A stretch of DNA of 64,000 nucleotides from Halonatronomonas betaini (lineage in GTDB: Bacteria > Bacillota > Halanaerobiia > Halanaerobiales > Halarsenatibacteraceae), in contig NZ_JADPIE010000010.1 of assembly GCF_015666175.1 (NCBI RefSeq), positions 1 to 64,000 on the forward strand. Direction: 5' to 3'. This document shows positions 51,687 to 60,677 of the stretch, piece after piece; the first letter of the stretch is position 1, and each line of letters starts with the position of its first letter. A program made the translations under genes and the position numbers. Below the pieces are notes generated by a model. That model ran no database searches and was not told the DNA's origin. It was given only the letters and a program-made list of their open reading frames with translations.

Positions 51687-51721
51687 AAGCCTTACCTTTT
51701 TATTAGGTAGGGCTTTTTTTA
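51687..51721 (+). terminator. terminator of the lysine operon
   Basis: AAGCCTTACC (51687-51696) pairs with GGTAGGGCTT (51706-51715), one G-T pair, 9-base loop, and runs into a T tract ending at 51720. Confidence 0.88.
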
Positions 51722-51741
51722 TTCACCTTTCATAGTATACC

Positions 51742-51774
51742 AACCCAGTACTAACCCAGTATCAACCCAGTCCT
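51742..51774. repeat. three 11-bp direct repeats before the ABC transporter
   Basis: AACCCAGT starts at 51742, 51753 and 51764, i.e. three copies with exact 11-base period (variable tails). It lies in the gap between the lysine-operon terminator and the promoter of the ABC transporter, about 110 bases upstream of the -35. It could be an activator-binding site or a simple slipped-strand repeat. The rest of the 289-base gap holds only the terminator and promoter. Confidence 0.6.
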
Positions 51775-51880
51775 GATCCATCCCCCTTTTATCCTCTAAT
51801 CTAAAGATATCCAGAATCAAGTCTGTCCAGCTCAAAACTAAACTATTCATCGAAATTTGTTTATATTTTCATAACTTTAA

Positions 51881-51909
51881 TTGACTAAATTTAAAATATG
51901 TTATATAAT
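51881..51909 (+). promoter_or_regulatory. sigma-A promoter of the peptide ABC transporter
   Basis: TTGACT (51881-51886) and TATAAT (51904-51909) are separated by 17 bases. This is a near-consensus vegetative promoter, 46 bases before the binding-protein gene. Confidence 0.83.
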
Positions 51910-51955
51910 TTAAGATAATTAAATATTTTAAATTTACATGAGGAGGAGATAGTAG

Positions 51956-53557
51956 ATGAGAAGCAAGTATTTAGTTTATCTTTTAGTTCCGGTCCTGGTA
52001 TTAGGATTGAGTATTGGGGTTATCGCAGAAAGGGTACCTGAACTAAATATCATGACGACAACAGAAGGTTATGATCCAGTCCGTTATGAAGCAGCCTTTT
52101 TGATTCAGGAGAACTTAGCAGAGCTTGGCATTGAAGTTTCAGTAGAGCCGACAGAGTTTAGTACATTAATTCAGAATTTTTATAATGAACAGGACTTTGA
52201 GATTGCCATAGCAGGTTGGTCAGGTAGAGTAGATAGACTTGATCCCCAGCATTTCTTAGGAACACTGGAATCAGGTCAGGCAGATCTTGGAGGCAATAAC
52301 CCTGGTGGCTATGTTAATGAGCGTTATGATGAACTTTTTGCTCTCCAGGCCAAAGAATTTGACCAGGATCAGAGAAGAGAGTATGTGCTTGAGATGCAGG
52401 AGATAGCCATGGATGAACAGCCAGTCAATATTTTATTCTTCAGAGATGAAGTAGTTGCATATAACCACAATAACTTTGAAGGTTTTGTACCAATGGCTGG
52501 AGAGGCTATTTATAATGAATGGATTCCATTTGATGTAGATCCTCTAGGGGAAGATAGAATGTTAACTATCGGTACAACCCAGGAACCAGATAATATCAAC
52601 CCATTAGATTCAACAACTGTCTGGGGATGGAAATTTATGAGAATGTATTATGACAAATTAATCAGGTTATCACCTGATATTGAGCCATTACCCTGGGCAG
52701 CAGAATCTGTTGACGCCATCGATGATAATACAATCGAAGTTGTCTTAAGAGAAGGTATGTTATTCCATGATGGCGAACCGGTAACAGTCGAAGATATTAA
52801 ATTCACCTATGATTATTTCCGGGAACAGGACTTTGCCTATTTTAGACCGTTTTATCAGCCATTAGATGAAGTTACAATAGTCGATGATAATACTCTTCAT
52901 TTTGTTCTAGAAGAGCCAACATCATTCTTTATAACAGTTACTTTAAGTCAGATTCCAATTCTTCCAAAGCATCTCTGGGAAGATATAGAAGCAGCAGATC
53001 AGCTCAATCCTGAAGATGTACCGACTGTAGGTAGTGGTCCATTAAAATTTGACACCTATGACAGAGGTGAATACAAGAGATTAGTCAAATTTGATGATTA
53101 TTTTAAAGCCGATGACATCAATATAGATGGAGTAGATTTTAATATCTATGCTGACTCTGAAGGTGTCTATACAGCCCTGGCAACAGAAGAAATAGATATG
53201 ACAGCCTGGAGACTGGAACCTGCTCAGATTGAACTTGCTGAACAGGAAGATCATCTGACAGTCGTTAGTGTACCAGACTTTGGCTATTACCATATGACTT
53301 ATAATTTAAGAGTTCCTCCAATGGATGACGTTGAATTCAGAAGAGCCCTTGCCCATGCAGTACCCTATGAAACCTTCATAAACGTATTGCTTGATGGCCT
53401 TGGAGAAAGAGGAACCTCAATAATCGCACCTGTTAATGCATTCTGGCATAATCCAGATGTCCCTCTCTATGATTATGATCTAGATCTAGCCCGTGAAAGA
53501 TTAGAAAATGCAGGTTACTGGTGGGATGATGACGGAAGATTGAATTTCCCTGAATAG
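51956..53557 (+). CDS. ABC transporter substrate-binding protein, family 5, apparently circularly permuted
   Basis: 533-aa peptide/nickel-type binding protein. A signal peptide (residues 1-24) without lipobox cysteine suggests a soluble periplasmic protein. The order of conserved parts is reversed from the family: residues about 25-190 (IMTTTEGYDPVRYEAAFLIQ, then DFEIAIAGWSG, LEMQEIAMDEQP) match the usual C-terminal region, whereas 200-530 (LTIGTTQEPDNINPLD, LREGMLFHDGEPVTVEDIKF, VGSGPLKF, LARERLENAGY) match the usual N-terminal and middle regions. The protein ends at DDDGRLNFPE, where an ordinary member would continue into the region placed first here. All parts are present once, so it may be functional. 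Permeases and ATPase follow. Confidence 0.85.
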   Translation: MRSKYLVYLLVPVLVLGLSIGVIAERVPELNIMTTTEGYDPVRYEAAFLIQENLAELGIEVSVEPTEFSTLIQNFYNEQDFEIAIAGWSGRVDRLDPQHFLGTLESGQADLGGNNPGGYVNERYDELFALQAKEFDQDQRREYVLEMQEIAMDEQPVNILFFRDEVVAYNHNNFEGFVPMAGEAIYNEWIPFDVDPLGEDRMLTIGTTQEPDNINPLDSTTVWGWKFMRMYYDKLIRLSPDIEPLPWAAESVDAIDDNTIEVVLREGMLFHDGEPVTVEDIKFTYDYFREQDFAYFRPFYQPLDEVTIVDDNTLHFVLEEPTSFFITVTLSQIPILPKHLWEDIEAADQLNPEDVPTVGSGPLKFDTYDRGEYKRLVKFDDYFKADDINIDGVDFNIYADSEGVYTALATEEIDMTAWRLEPAQIELAEQEDHLTVVSVPDFGYYHMTYNLRVPPMDDVEFRRALAHAVPYETFINVLLDGLGERGTSIIAPVNAFWHNPDVPLYDYDLDLARERLENAGYWWDDDGRLNFPE

Positions 53558-53580
53558 ACAATGAACTAATTGAATACAAT

Positions 53581-53606
53581 AATAGGGAGGGGCTTCCCTC
53601 CCTATT
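53581..53606 (+). other. intercistronic hairpin between binding protein and permease genes
   Basis: A perfect 11-bp stem (53581-53591 with 53596-53606) and a 4-base loop, without a T-run. Such hairpins often protect the binding-protein mRNA or cause partial termination, raising its amount relative to the membrane parts. Confidence 0.75.
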
Positions 53607-53648
53607 TCCATTATAATTAATTATAAAATATGTAACGAGGTGAAACTG

Positions 53649-54638
53649 ATGGGAAAAGGGCAATATATAGCAAAACGATTAATTCAGCTAGTTATTACTT
53701 TCCTGATTATTTTAACAATCCTGTTTTTCTTATTTAGACTGGCATTACCAGATCCAACAGCAGCATTAGTCATGGATGGCCTATCTGCTGAAGAACAGGC
53801 AATGGTTAGAGAAAGGTTCGGTCTTGATAGACCAATAGTTGAGCAGTATTTTATTTACTTAAGAAATTTTATGCGAGGAGAATTTGGACTTTCATTCCAT
53901 TATAAATCTCCAGTCTTTCCTATTTTAATGGAAAAACTTTTTAATACGCTGGCCTTAATGTTACCGGCAATCTTTGTATCCTATTTAATTGGGCCACTGC
54001 TTGGAGTATTATTATCCTGGAAAAGAGGCAGCAATATTGAATTTACAGGGATTATAGGTGGATTAACCCTTCGCTCAGCTCCAGTTTTCTGGACAGGGAT
54101 GATCTTTATTATGGTCTTTGGCATCTGGCTGGGGATTCTGCCTACCAGTGGCATGAGAACATTACCCTATGAAGCCAGCAGTAATTTAGATAAAATTTTA
54201 ACCCTGGATTATTTAAGGCATCTAATCCTGCCGATGTTTACAATAGCAATTTATTATTTAGGCCTGCCGATGTTAATTATGAGAAATACAATGTTAGAGA
54301 TTATGGGGGAAGATTTTATAGAACTATGTCAGGCCAAAGGTTTAAGCGAGAGAAAGATTATGTATAAACATGTTGCCAGGAACGCACTATTACCAGTCGT
54401 CACCCAGGCTGCTATTACAATTGGCCTGGCTGTTGGCGGTCAGGTTGTTGTTGAAGTTGTCTTCTCCTGGCCAGGTTTAGGCAGAGAGATGATTCAGGCA
54501 GTTAGAACCAGTGATTTCCCAATGGCCCAGAGTGCCTTTATGATGATGGCCGGACTTGTGCTGGTTATGAATACAGTGGCCGATTTACTTTATAGTTATT
54601 TAGATCCCCGGGTTGTCTTAAAAGGGGGAGATAAATAA
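53649..54638 (+). CDS. peptide ABC transporter permease, DppB type
   Basis: About 330-aa membrane permease of the DppB/OppB family with about six membrane segments. The N-terminal RLIQLVITFLIILTILFFLFRLALPDP-type start (in shorter blocks) and the EAA loop region (LCQAKGLSERKIMYKHVARNALLPV in pieces) are typical. GAGGTG at 53637-53642 supports ATG at 53649; an in-frame GTG at 53640 lies within that site. It has ordinary length, unlike its partner permease, and overlaps it by one base. Confidence 0.92.
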   Translation: MGKGQYIAKRLIQLVITFLIILTILFFLFRLALPDPTAALVMDGLSAEEQAMVRERFGLDRPIVEQYFIYLRNFMRGEFGLSFHYKSPVFPILMEKLFNTLALMLPAIFVSYLIGPLLGVLLSWKRGSNIEFTGIIGGLTLRSAPVFWTGMIFIMVFGIWLGILPTSGMRTLPYEASSNLDKILTLDYLRHLILPMFTIAIYYLGLPMLIMRNTMLEIMGEDFIELCQAKGLSERKIMYKHVARNALLPVVTQAAITIGLAVGGQVVVEVVFSWPGLGREMIQAVRTSDFPMAQSAFMMMAGLVLVMNTVADLLYSYLDPRVVLKGGDK

Positions 54639-56449
54639 TGGCTAAAAACAAAAAAGGACTTAAAGAGCGACTTAAATATTTAAAACCAATGTTAATGAAT
54701 ATTATTGAACCCTTTAAAATTATTATAAAGGATCCCCTGGGCAGAATTGGGGCGGTAATCCTATCTATTATTGTATTGATAGCAATTTTTGCTCCAGTTT
54801 TAGCAACCCACAATCCAAATATAATGAATGAGAGAATTGAAGGCAGTGTCATTCCCTTTGATGAGGATGGCAACTGGAGTAATTACCAGATTATAGGAGA
54901 AAAACCTTTAAATGAAGTTGCTGTTGGATTAGAATATGAGTTAGCTGTTGCAGATGGAGGCTTTATCTATGAAAGAGAAATCGATGGAGACTGGATCGAA
55001 TATGATTTAGGTCAGGACCTTGATTTCCTGGCAGCAGCAGTCTATCAGGATTTTAAATTAGTTGGCGGTGAAGCCGGCCTGATTTTATTTCAAAATGAAG
55101 ATGGCAATTGGGAACAACTGGATACCCCGGTAGATACCAATATCAACGATATTTATCTCTTTTCAAGAGACTCAGCCTATGCAGTCGGAGATAATGGCAC
55201 CTTTTTAAGCTGGAATGGCCAGGAATGGTCTCAGATTGACTCTGGTACTGAAAGAAACTTAAGAGAGATAAGCTTTATAAGTCCTGATGACGGTATAATA
55301 GTTGGTGACAGAGGAACTATCATTCATTATAGAGATGATCAATTAGAGGAGCCATCCTTTAGAGCCTTTACAGATGCAACCTTTAGAGATCTCCTGGCTG
55401 TATCCTATTATAATGAAAATCAGGCAATTGCAGTTGGCGAGCGAGCCACTATTATGGTATATGATGGAGAAGACTGGTATACCGATGATAGCGGAGCTTC
55501 AAGATCTTTAAATGGTGTTATCCATATCTCAGAAAATGAAGCCTACGCGATCGGTTTAAGAGGAACAATTTTAAAATATGATGGCGAAAACTGGGAAACA
55601 ATTGATAGAATTACCAGACGTGATTATCGAGGCATTACTTTTGCAATGGATCGGGGCTATATCTATGGAGTTGAGCCCTATGTCAATGAGCTGGCACCGC
55701 CTTCTGGAGATCACCTCTTTGGCACCACCCATCTTGGCCGGGATATCTGGAGCCAGGTTATGTATGGAACCAGAACTGCTCTGATGGTTGGAATTATTGC
55801 TGCCCTGGTGGTTAACCTGATCGGGGCAACAGTCGGTCTGATAGCAGGATATTATCGAGGTAATATTGATAATGTTTTAATGAGAATTGTTGATATTATG
55901 TATGGCCTGCCTTTAGAGCCATTTGCAATAATTCTTGTTCTAATCTTTGAGCCAAGCCTCTGGATTATAATAATGGCCATCGGTCTTTTAACCTGGCGGA
56001 CAAATGCAAGAATCATCCGCTCCCAGGTTTTATCATTAGTTGAGAGACCATTTATTAAGGCAGCCAGAGTAGCTGGAGCCAGTGATTTAAGAATAATGTT
56101 GATTCATATAACCCCAAATATTCTACCGCTGGCATTTTTACAGCTGGCAGTAGCAATGGGCTATGCAATTACAGCAGAAGCAACGCTTAGCTTCCTTGGT
56201 CTTGGGCCGCCACAGATATATAGCTGGGGAACAATTCTCCATTCAGCCCGTCTTTCAGGCGCCTGGAGAACTGCCTGGTGGTGGGTAATTCCACCTGGTC
56301 TATTTATATCTGTAACTGTTGTTTCAGTATTTTTAATATCAAGATCTCTGGAAGTTCTTACAAACCCAAGATTGAGAGGAGGTAGAGATAATGCTCCTGA
56401 ACCTGAAGAACCTAAAAACCTATTACCGAATGAACAACCAAATAATTAA
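54638..56449 (+). CDS. peptide ABC transporter permease, DppC type, with a beta-propeller-like insert
   Basis: 603-aa permease, about twice the usual 300 aa. TM1 (about residues 36-57) ends in [11 protein letters not shown]; the DppC hallmark [24 protein letters not shown] resumes at about 359, and the remaining five membrane segments with the EAA motif ([19 protein letters not shown] in parts) follow. Residues about 67-350 are an insert in the first external loop, made of about six to seven repeats of about 40 residues ([58 protein letters not shown]). They resemble YCF48-like/BNR propeller blades. It may be an extracytoplasmic ligand- or partner-binding domain. The 3' end overlaps the ATPase gene by 59 bases. 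Confidence 0.88.
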   Translation: MAKNKKGLKERLKYLKPMLMNIIEPFKIIIKDPLGRIGAVILSIIVLIAIFAPVLATHNPNIMNERIEGSVIPFDEDGNWSNYQIIGEKPLNEVAVGLEYELAVADGGFIYEREIDGDWIEYDLGQDLDFLAAAVYQDFKLVGGEAGLILFQNEDGNWEQLDTPVDTNINDIYLFSRDSAYAVGDNGTFLSWNGQEWSQIDSGTERNLREISFISPDDGIIVGDRGTIIHYRDDQLEEPSFRAFTDATFRDLLAVSYYNENQAIAVGERATIMVYDGEDWYTDDSGASRSLNGVIHISENEAYAIGLRGTILKYDGENWETIDRITRRDYRGITFAMDRGYIYGVEPYVNELAPPSGDHLFGTTHLGRDIWSQVMYGTRTALMVGIIAALVVNLIGATVGLIAGYYRGNIDNVLMRIVDIMYGLPLEPFAIILVLIFEPSLWIIIMAIGLLTWRTNARIIRSQVLSLVERPFIKAARVAGASDLRIMLIHITPNILPLAFLQLAVAMGYAITAEATLSFLGLGPPQIYSWGTILHSARLSGAWRTAWWWVIPPGLFISVTVVSVFLISRSLEVLTNPRLRGGRDNAPEPEEPKNLLPNEQPNN

Positions 56450-58661
56450 AGCAGTAGATGGAGTTTCATTTAAACTTAGATCAGGAGAAAATCTCGGCCT
56501 GGTCGGTGAAAGTGGCTGTGGCAAAACGACCACAGCCAAATCAATTAATCGGATCCTGCCATCAAATGGTGGCATAGTTGGTGGTGAAATCAACTTTCAG
56601 GGCAAAGATCTAGCAAAATTATCAGATGCCGAATTAAATAAAATCCGCTGGCAGGAGATAGCCATGGTGACCCAGAGTGCCATGAATGCCCTGAACCCAG
56701 TCTATAAAATTGGCGATCAGATGGTCGAGGCATTCCAGACCCATATTAAGATTAACAGAGAGGAAGCCCTTGATCGTTCAGCCCACCTCTTTTCCCTGGT
56801 TGGACTGGAAAAGAGCCGTTTAAAGGATTATCCCCATCAGCTTTCTGGTGGCATGAAACAGAGAGTTGTTATTGCCATGGCAATGGCACTGGATCCGCCA
56901 TTAATTATTGCAGATGAACCGACAACTGCCCTGGATGTTGTTGTCCAGGATGGAATCTTAAAGCAGTTTGTTTATCTCCAGAATAAGATCGATTCATCAA
57001 TAATTCTGGTAACCCATGATATTTCAGTGGTGGCTGAACTCTGCCAGCGAACAGCAGTTATGTATGCCGGTAGAATCATGGAACAGGGAACAACCAGAGA
57101 GATATTTAAGGAAGCCTATCATCCCTATACACTTGGGTTGATTAATGCCTTCCCGACACTGGAGGCAGCTAAAGATAATCTAATCTCAATTCCTGGTTCA
57201 CCGCCAAATCTGGCCAGGGATCTAAATGGTTGTCGTTTTAAAGATCGGTGTCCATTTGCTACAGAATTATGTGAACAGGATCCGGAAATAACAGAAGTTG
57301 GCCCTGAACATTTAGTGGCCTGTCATTACCCGGAGAGGGTTGCAGAATTCAGAGAAAAAGCTGCATTACCTAAAACCTGGGATCAGGATCAGAGTCCAGT
57401 TGAAATAAAAAGTAGTGTTAAAGATAAAGATATTTTAGATGTTGATGGATTAAGAAAAGTCTTTAACTTAAAGGGAGAAGGCTTTCTTGGCCGGAAAAAA
57501 AGAAAACTTAAAGCAGTAGACGGAGTTAATTTTCAAGTTAAAGCAAAAGAAATTCTCGGGTTTGCCGGGGAGAGTGGCTCTGGAAAATCAACTTTAGGTG
57601 AATTAGTTGCCAGATTGCAAAAACCTACAGATGGTAGAATCTTATACCTGGGCCAGGATATCTCAGCTTTAAGAAAAAGAGAATTAAAATCATTCAGAGA
57701 AAAACTTCAGGTAGTCTTTCAGGATCCATATGAGACGTTAAATCCACGCTTTACTGTAATGCAGACAATCATGGAACCTTTAAAGATCCATAATATCGGT
57801 GATAATTTCTTTGAAAGGCTGGAAATGGTTAAATCTGCACTCCATAAAGCAGAGTTAAGGCCAGTCGATGACTTTATAGATCGCTTTCCCCATCAGCTTT
57901 CTGGTGGGCAGCGGCAGAGAGTTGCTCTGGCCAGGGCGATAGTCTTAGAGCCAGAATTTATTATTGCAGATGAACCTGTATCCATGCTTGATGTATCAGT
58001 AAGAGCCGGTATTTTAAATCTACTAAAAAGATTGAGAGATGATCTAGGAGCTTCAATTATTTATATCTCCCATGACCTGGCAACAATCAGGTATGTCTGT
58101 GACAGGACAGCTATCCTTTATCTAGGCAGGATTATGGAGATAGGTGAGACAGAGACAGTTATTAAAAATGCTGCCCATCCCTATACCAGGCTGCTCCTGG
58201 CAGCAGTTCCAATTCCAGATCCAGATCGGAATAGAGAGAGGGTGGATCCGAGAGGAGAGATACCGGATCCTATCGACTTACCGAATGGCTGCCGTTTCCA
58301 TGGAAGATGTGTTGAAGCAACTCCAGAATGTGGCTTTGAAGGTAAAGATATAGAACAGGTGATAATTAAAGCCCAAAACCATCCAGACTATCCAGAGAAG
58401 TATAAAGAACTGGAGAGTATAAAAAATATGGAAACCAACGGTTATAATATAGAAATAACTCTAGCCCCTGAAAAAATTGAGAGAGATGGCTTCGAAAATC
58501 ATCTAAAAAAACTGGCAGCAGATTGGAATAGTTCATTGCCAGAAGCTGTAACAGCCTGGGAATGGAACTCAAATAAACTAACTATTAAATTTGATTCCAA
58601 AAAAGAGCCAGAGCTAAGACCAGGACCGGATGGTCAGCAGGTAGCCTGTGTCTTATATTAA
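56391..58661 (+). CDS. fused double ATP-binding protein, DppD-DppF type
   Basis: 756-aa fusion of two ABC ATPases energising the permeases. First half: Walker A GESGCGKT (39-46), signature LSGGMKQ (151-157), Walker B IIADEP, then the cysteine motif of the oligopeptide subfamily (C281, C287, C294, C311). Second half: Walker A GESGSGKS (393-400), signature LSGGQRQ (503-509), Walker B IIADEP, and cysteines C634, C640, C647. The expected final cysteine (VACVLY, C753) comes about 105 residues later, with an unrecognised insert between. It starts within the permease gene after GAGGAGG. Confidence 0.92.
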   Translation: MLLNLKNLKTYYRMNNQIIKAVDGVSFKLRSGENLGLVGESGCGKTTTAKSINRILPSNGGIVGGEINFQGKDLAKLSDAELNKIRWQEIAMVTQSAMNALNPVYKIGDQMVEAFQTHIKINREEALDRSAHLFSLVGLEKSRLKDYPHQLSGGMKQRVVIAMAMALDPPLIIADEPTTALDVVVQDGILKQFVYLQNKIDSSIILVTHDISVVAELCQRTAVMYAGRIMEQGTTREIFKEAYHPYTLGLINAFPTLEAAKDNLISIPGSPPNLARDLNGCRFKDRCPFATELCEQDPEITEVGPEHLVACHYPERVAEFREKAALPKTWDQDQSPVEIKSSVKDKDILDVDGLRKVFNLKGEGFLGRKKRKLKAVDGVNFQVKAKEILGFAGESGSGKSTLGELVARLQKPTDGRILYLGQDISALRKRELKSFREKLQVVFQDPYETLNPRFTVMQTIMEPLKIHNIGDNFFERLEMVKSALHKAELRPVDDFIDRFPHQLSGGQRQRVALARAIVLEPEFIIADEPVSMLDVSVRAGILNLLKRLRDDLGASIIYISHDLATIRYVCDRTAILYLGRIMEIGETETVIKNAAHPYTRLLLAAVPIPDPDRNRERVDPRGEIPDPIDLPNGCRFHGRCVEATPECGFEGKDIEQVIIKAQNHPDYPEKYKELESIKNMETNGYNIEITLAPEKIERDGFENHLKKLAADWNSSLPEAVTAWEWNSNKLTIKFDSKKEPELRPGPDGQQVACVLY

Positions 58662-59007
58662 AAATAAATAAAGTCTAAATTATTGCACTGTCAGTGACTT
58701 ATAGACAGTGCAATTTATATTTATACAGTTTTTTTATTAAAAAAGAAGGATTTTTCTAATTTATCTCTAATAATATAAATAACAACTCTAAACGTGATTA
58801 CTTATAAATACTGATTATTTAGTAATCGCTATTATTTATTATTAATTTTTTGATAATTCTCAATAGTATTCAAGCTATCAGGCAAATTTAAAGGGGGGAT
58901 TGCAGCGAAATGATAACTTGATTCTCAGAGAAGTTGAGGAGGGTAAGTAGCTTTTAAAGAGTCTGAAAATTATCTTTATTAAAAATAATTATCAGGAGCT
59001 GATTAAT
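58662..59007 (+). other. 346-base leader between ABC operon and BCCT gene
   Basis: No gene is seen here. It holds the terminator at 58682-58714, a 7-bp inverted repeat GATTACT (58796-58802)/AGTAATC (58821-58827) that may be an operator, and from about 58890 a G-rich, structured-looking stretch (GGGGGGATTGCAGCG, TTGAGGAGGGTAAG). Before the start codon CTGAAAATTAT (from 58965) can pair with ATAATTATCAG, one mismatch, partly covering the ribosome-binding site CAGGAG. I cannot match it to any known riboswitch; it is a candidate cis-regulatory leader. Confidence 0.5.
58682..58714 (+). terminator. terminator after the ABC transporter operon
   Basis: ATTGCACTGTC (58682-58692) and GACAGTGCAAT (58704-58714) form a perfect 11-bp stem with an 11-base loop. 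T-rich sequence follows, with a run of seven T about 16 bases further on. Confidence 0.75.
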
Positions 59008-60573
59008 ATGGCAGAAGAAGAAAAGCAGCAGAGAGGTAAGGGTTTGAAGGATATTGATCCAACGATATTCTGGGTTTCTGCTATTATTTCCGCAATCCTA
59101 ATTGTCTGGGGAGCAATTGCAACAGATCATTTTGGTGGCATAATTGATAATGTTTTTAATTTTCTAGTAGGAAGCTTTGGCTGGCTTTATTTATTGTTTA
59201 CAATGGTGATATTTATTTTAGTTATAATCTTAGGTTTTAGTAAGTTTGGTAAAATTAGACTTGGCAAACCTGGTGAAGAACCAGAGTATTCAACCCGTTC
59301 CTGGATAGCTATGTTATTTAGTGCTGGTATGGGAATCGGTCTTGTTTTCTGGGGTGTAGCAGAACCGATAATGCATTATGCTGCTCCGCCATTTGGCATA
59401 GAGGCAGGTACCGATGCGGCAGCACTTGAAGCTGGAGCATCTTCATTCTTTCACTGGGGTCTTCACCCCTGGGCGCTATATGCATTTTTTGGTTTAATGC
59501 TGGCCTATTTTTCATTTAGAAGAGGTCTACCACAGCTTCCAAGTTCAACGCTATATCCACTTTTAGGTAAAAAGGGAGTTAAAGGTGGCTGGGGTAAAGT
59601 CTTTAATATTCTAGCTGTATTTGCAACATTATTTGGAATCGCGACTTCACTAGGTCTCGGTGCCCAGCAGATTAATAGTGGGTTAAATGAACTGGTCGGT
59701 ATGCCGGTCAGCAATAATATGGCATCAATAATTGTAGTTGTTATAACCTTTGCCTTTATTATCTCTGCAGTTACTGGTATCGATAAAGGTATTAAAATCT
59801 TAAGTAATATCAATATAACTATTGGAGGAATTTTACTTGCCTTTGTTATAATCTTTGGCCCAACAGTCTTTATACTGAGTTATACAATTGAAGCTACTGG
59901 TGAATATATTAATCAATTCTTAACCAGGAGTTTTTATACTGGCTCAGTTACCGGGGATCCCTGGCCTGGCTGGTGGACAATCTTTTACTGGGCCTGGTGG
60001 ATAGCCTGGACACCATTTGTTGGCGGATTTATTGCCAGGATTTCTAGAGGTAGGACGATTAGAGAATTTGTCGTCGGTGTTGTCTTAGTTCCTGCTCTGG
60101 TAGGTATTGTCTGGTTTGGAACTATGGGAGGAACAGCACTCCACCTAGAAATGTTTGAAGGTATTGATATCTCAGGACCGGTCCATGATGATATGGCTGT
60201 CGCTTTTTTCATCACTTTACAGCAACTCCCGTTAGGGGCGATACTCAGTGTTCTGGCGACAATCTTAATCAGTACATTCTTTATTACATCTGCAGATTCA
60301 GGTACATTTGTAATGGGTATGCTTACATCTAAAGGTAAATTAAATCCTTCTACACAGGTTAAGGTTACCTGGGGAGTTATTGAAGGTTTGATTGCAGCTA
60401 TCCTCTTACTTGCAGGAGGATTAGGGGCTCTACAAACTGCTTCAATTGCCGGGGCATTTCCGTTCATGCTCTTTGTAATTGCAAGCATGTTTGGCATTTT
60501 TAAGGCTCTGAACAATGATTATGAGATGATGGAGAAAGGTGAATTTATCGGAGATATTGATCTGGATTACTAA
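59008..60573 (+). CDS. BCCT-family transporter (betaine/choline/carnitine)
   Basis: 521-aa membrane protein with about 12 hydrophobic segments, of the betaine-choline-carnitine transporter family. Landmarks: MGIGLVFWGVAEPIMHY and the aromatic box WWTIFYWAWWIAWTPFVGGFIARISRGRTIREF given here as the family signature region near residues 325-355. It imports quaternary ammonium compounds, usually with Na+. Followed by corrinoid methyltransfer genes, the substrate is probably a methylated amine used as carbon and energy source rather than only as osmolyte. The start follows a hairpin-flanked CAGGAG. Confidence 0.93.
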   Translation: MAEEEKQQRGKGLKDIDPTIFWVSAIISAILIVWGAIATDHFGGIIDNVFNFLVGSFGWLYLLFTMVIFILVIILGFSKFGKIRLGKPGEEPEYSTRSWIAMLFSAGMGIGLVFWGVAEPIMHYAAPPFGIEAGTDAAALEAGASSFFHWGLHPWALYAFFGLMLAYFSFRRGLPQLPSSTLYPLLGKKGVKGGWGKVFNILAVFATLFGIATSLGLGAQQINSGLNELVGMPVSNNMASIIVVVITFAFIISAVTGIDKGIKILSNINITIGGILLAFVIIFGPTVFILSYTIEATGEYINQFLTRSFYTGSVTGDPWPGWWTIFYWAWWIAWTPFVGGFIARISRGRTIREFVVGVVLVPALVGIVWFGTMGGTALHLEMFEGIDISGPVHDDMAVAFFITLQQLPLGAILSVLATILISTFFITSADSGTFVMGMLTSKGKLNPSTQVKVTWGVIEGLIAAILLLAGGLGALQTASIAGAFPFMLFVIASMFGIFKALNNDYEMMEKGEFIGDIDLDY

Positions 60574-60583
60574 ATAAGCTATA

Positions 60584-60617
60584 TCTGGCTGGCAATTACT
60601 TTTGATTGCCAGCCAGA
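60584..60617 (+). terminator. hairpin after the BCCT gene
   Basis: TCTGGCTGGCAAT (60584-60596) pairs perfectly with ATTGCCAGCCAGA (60605-60617): a 13-bp stem and 8-base loop. The T tract is short and displaced, so it may be a partial terminator or an mRNA-processing hairpin between the transporter and methyltransferase genes. Confidence 0.7.
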
Positions 60618-60677
60618 GAAACTAAATAAATTTTTTCAAATTAAATAATCATGATTAACACAGGGAGGAATGAGCAG

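Noticed and set aside
51742-51774. Short CRISPR-like array
   Set aside because: Repeats are 8 bases with 3-base intervals; there are no unique spacers or cas genes.
58890-59007. T-box or c-di-GMP riboswitch before the BCCT gene
   Set aside because: The T-box antiterminator core (AGGGTGG) is missing, and the conserved c-di-GMP core was not found. It was kept only as an unassigned leader.
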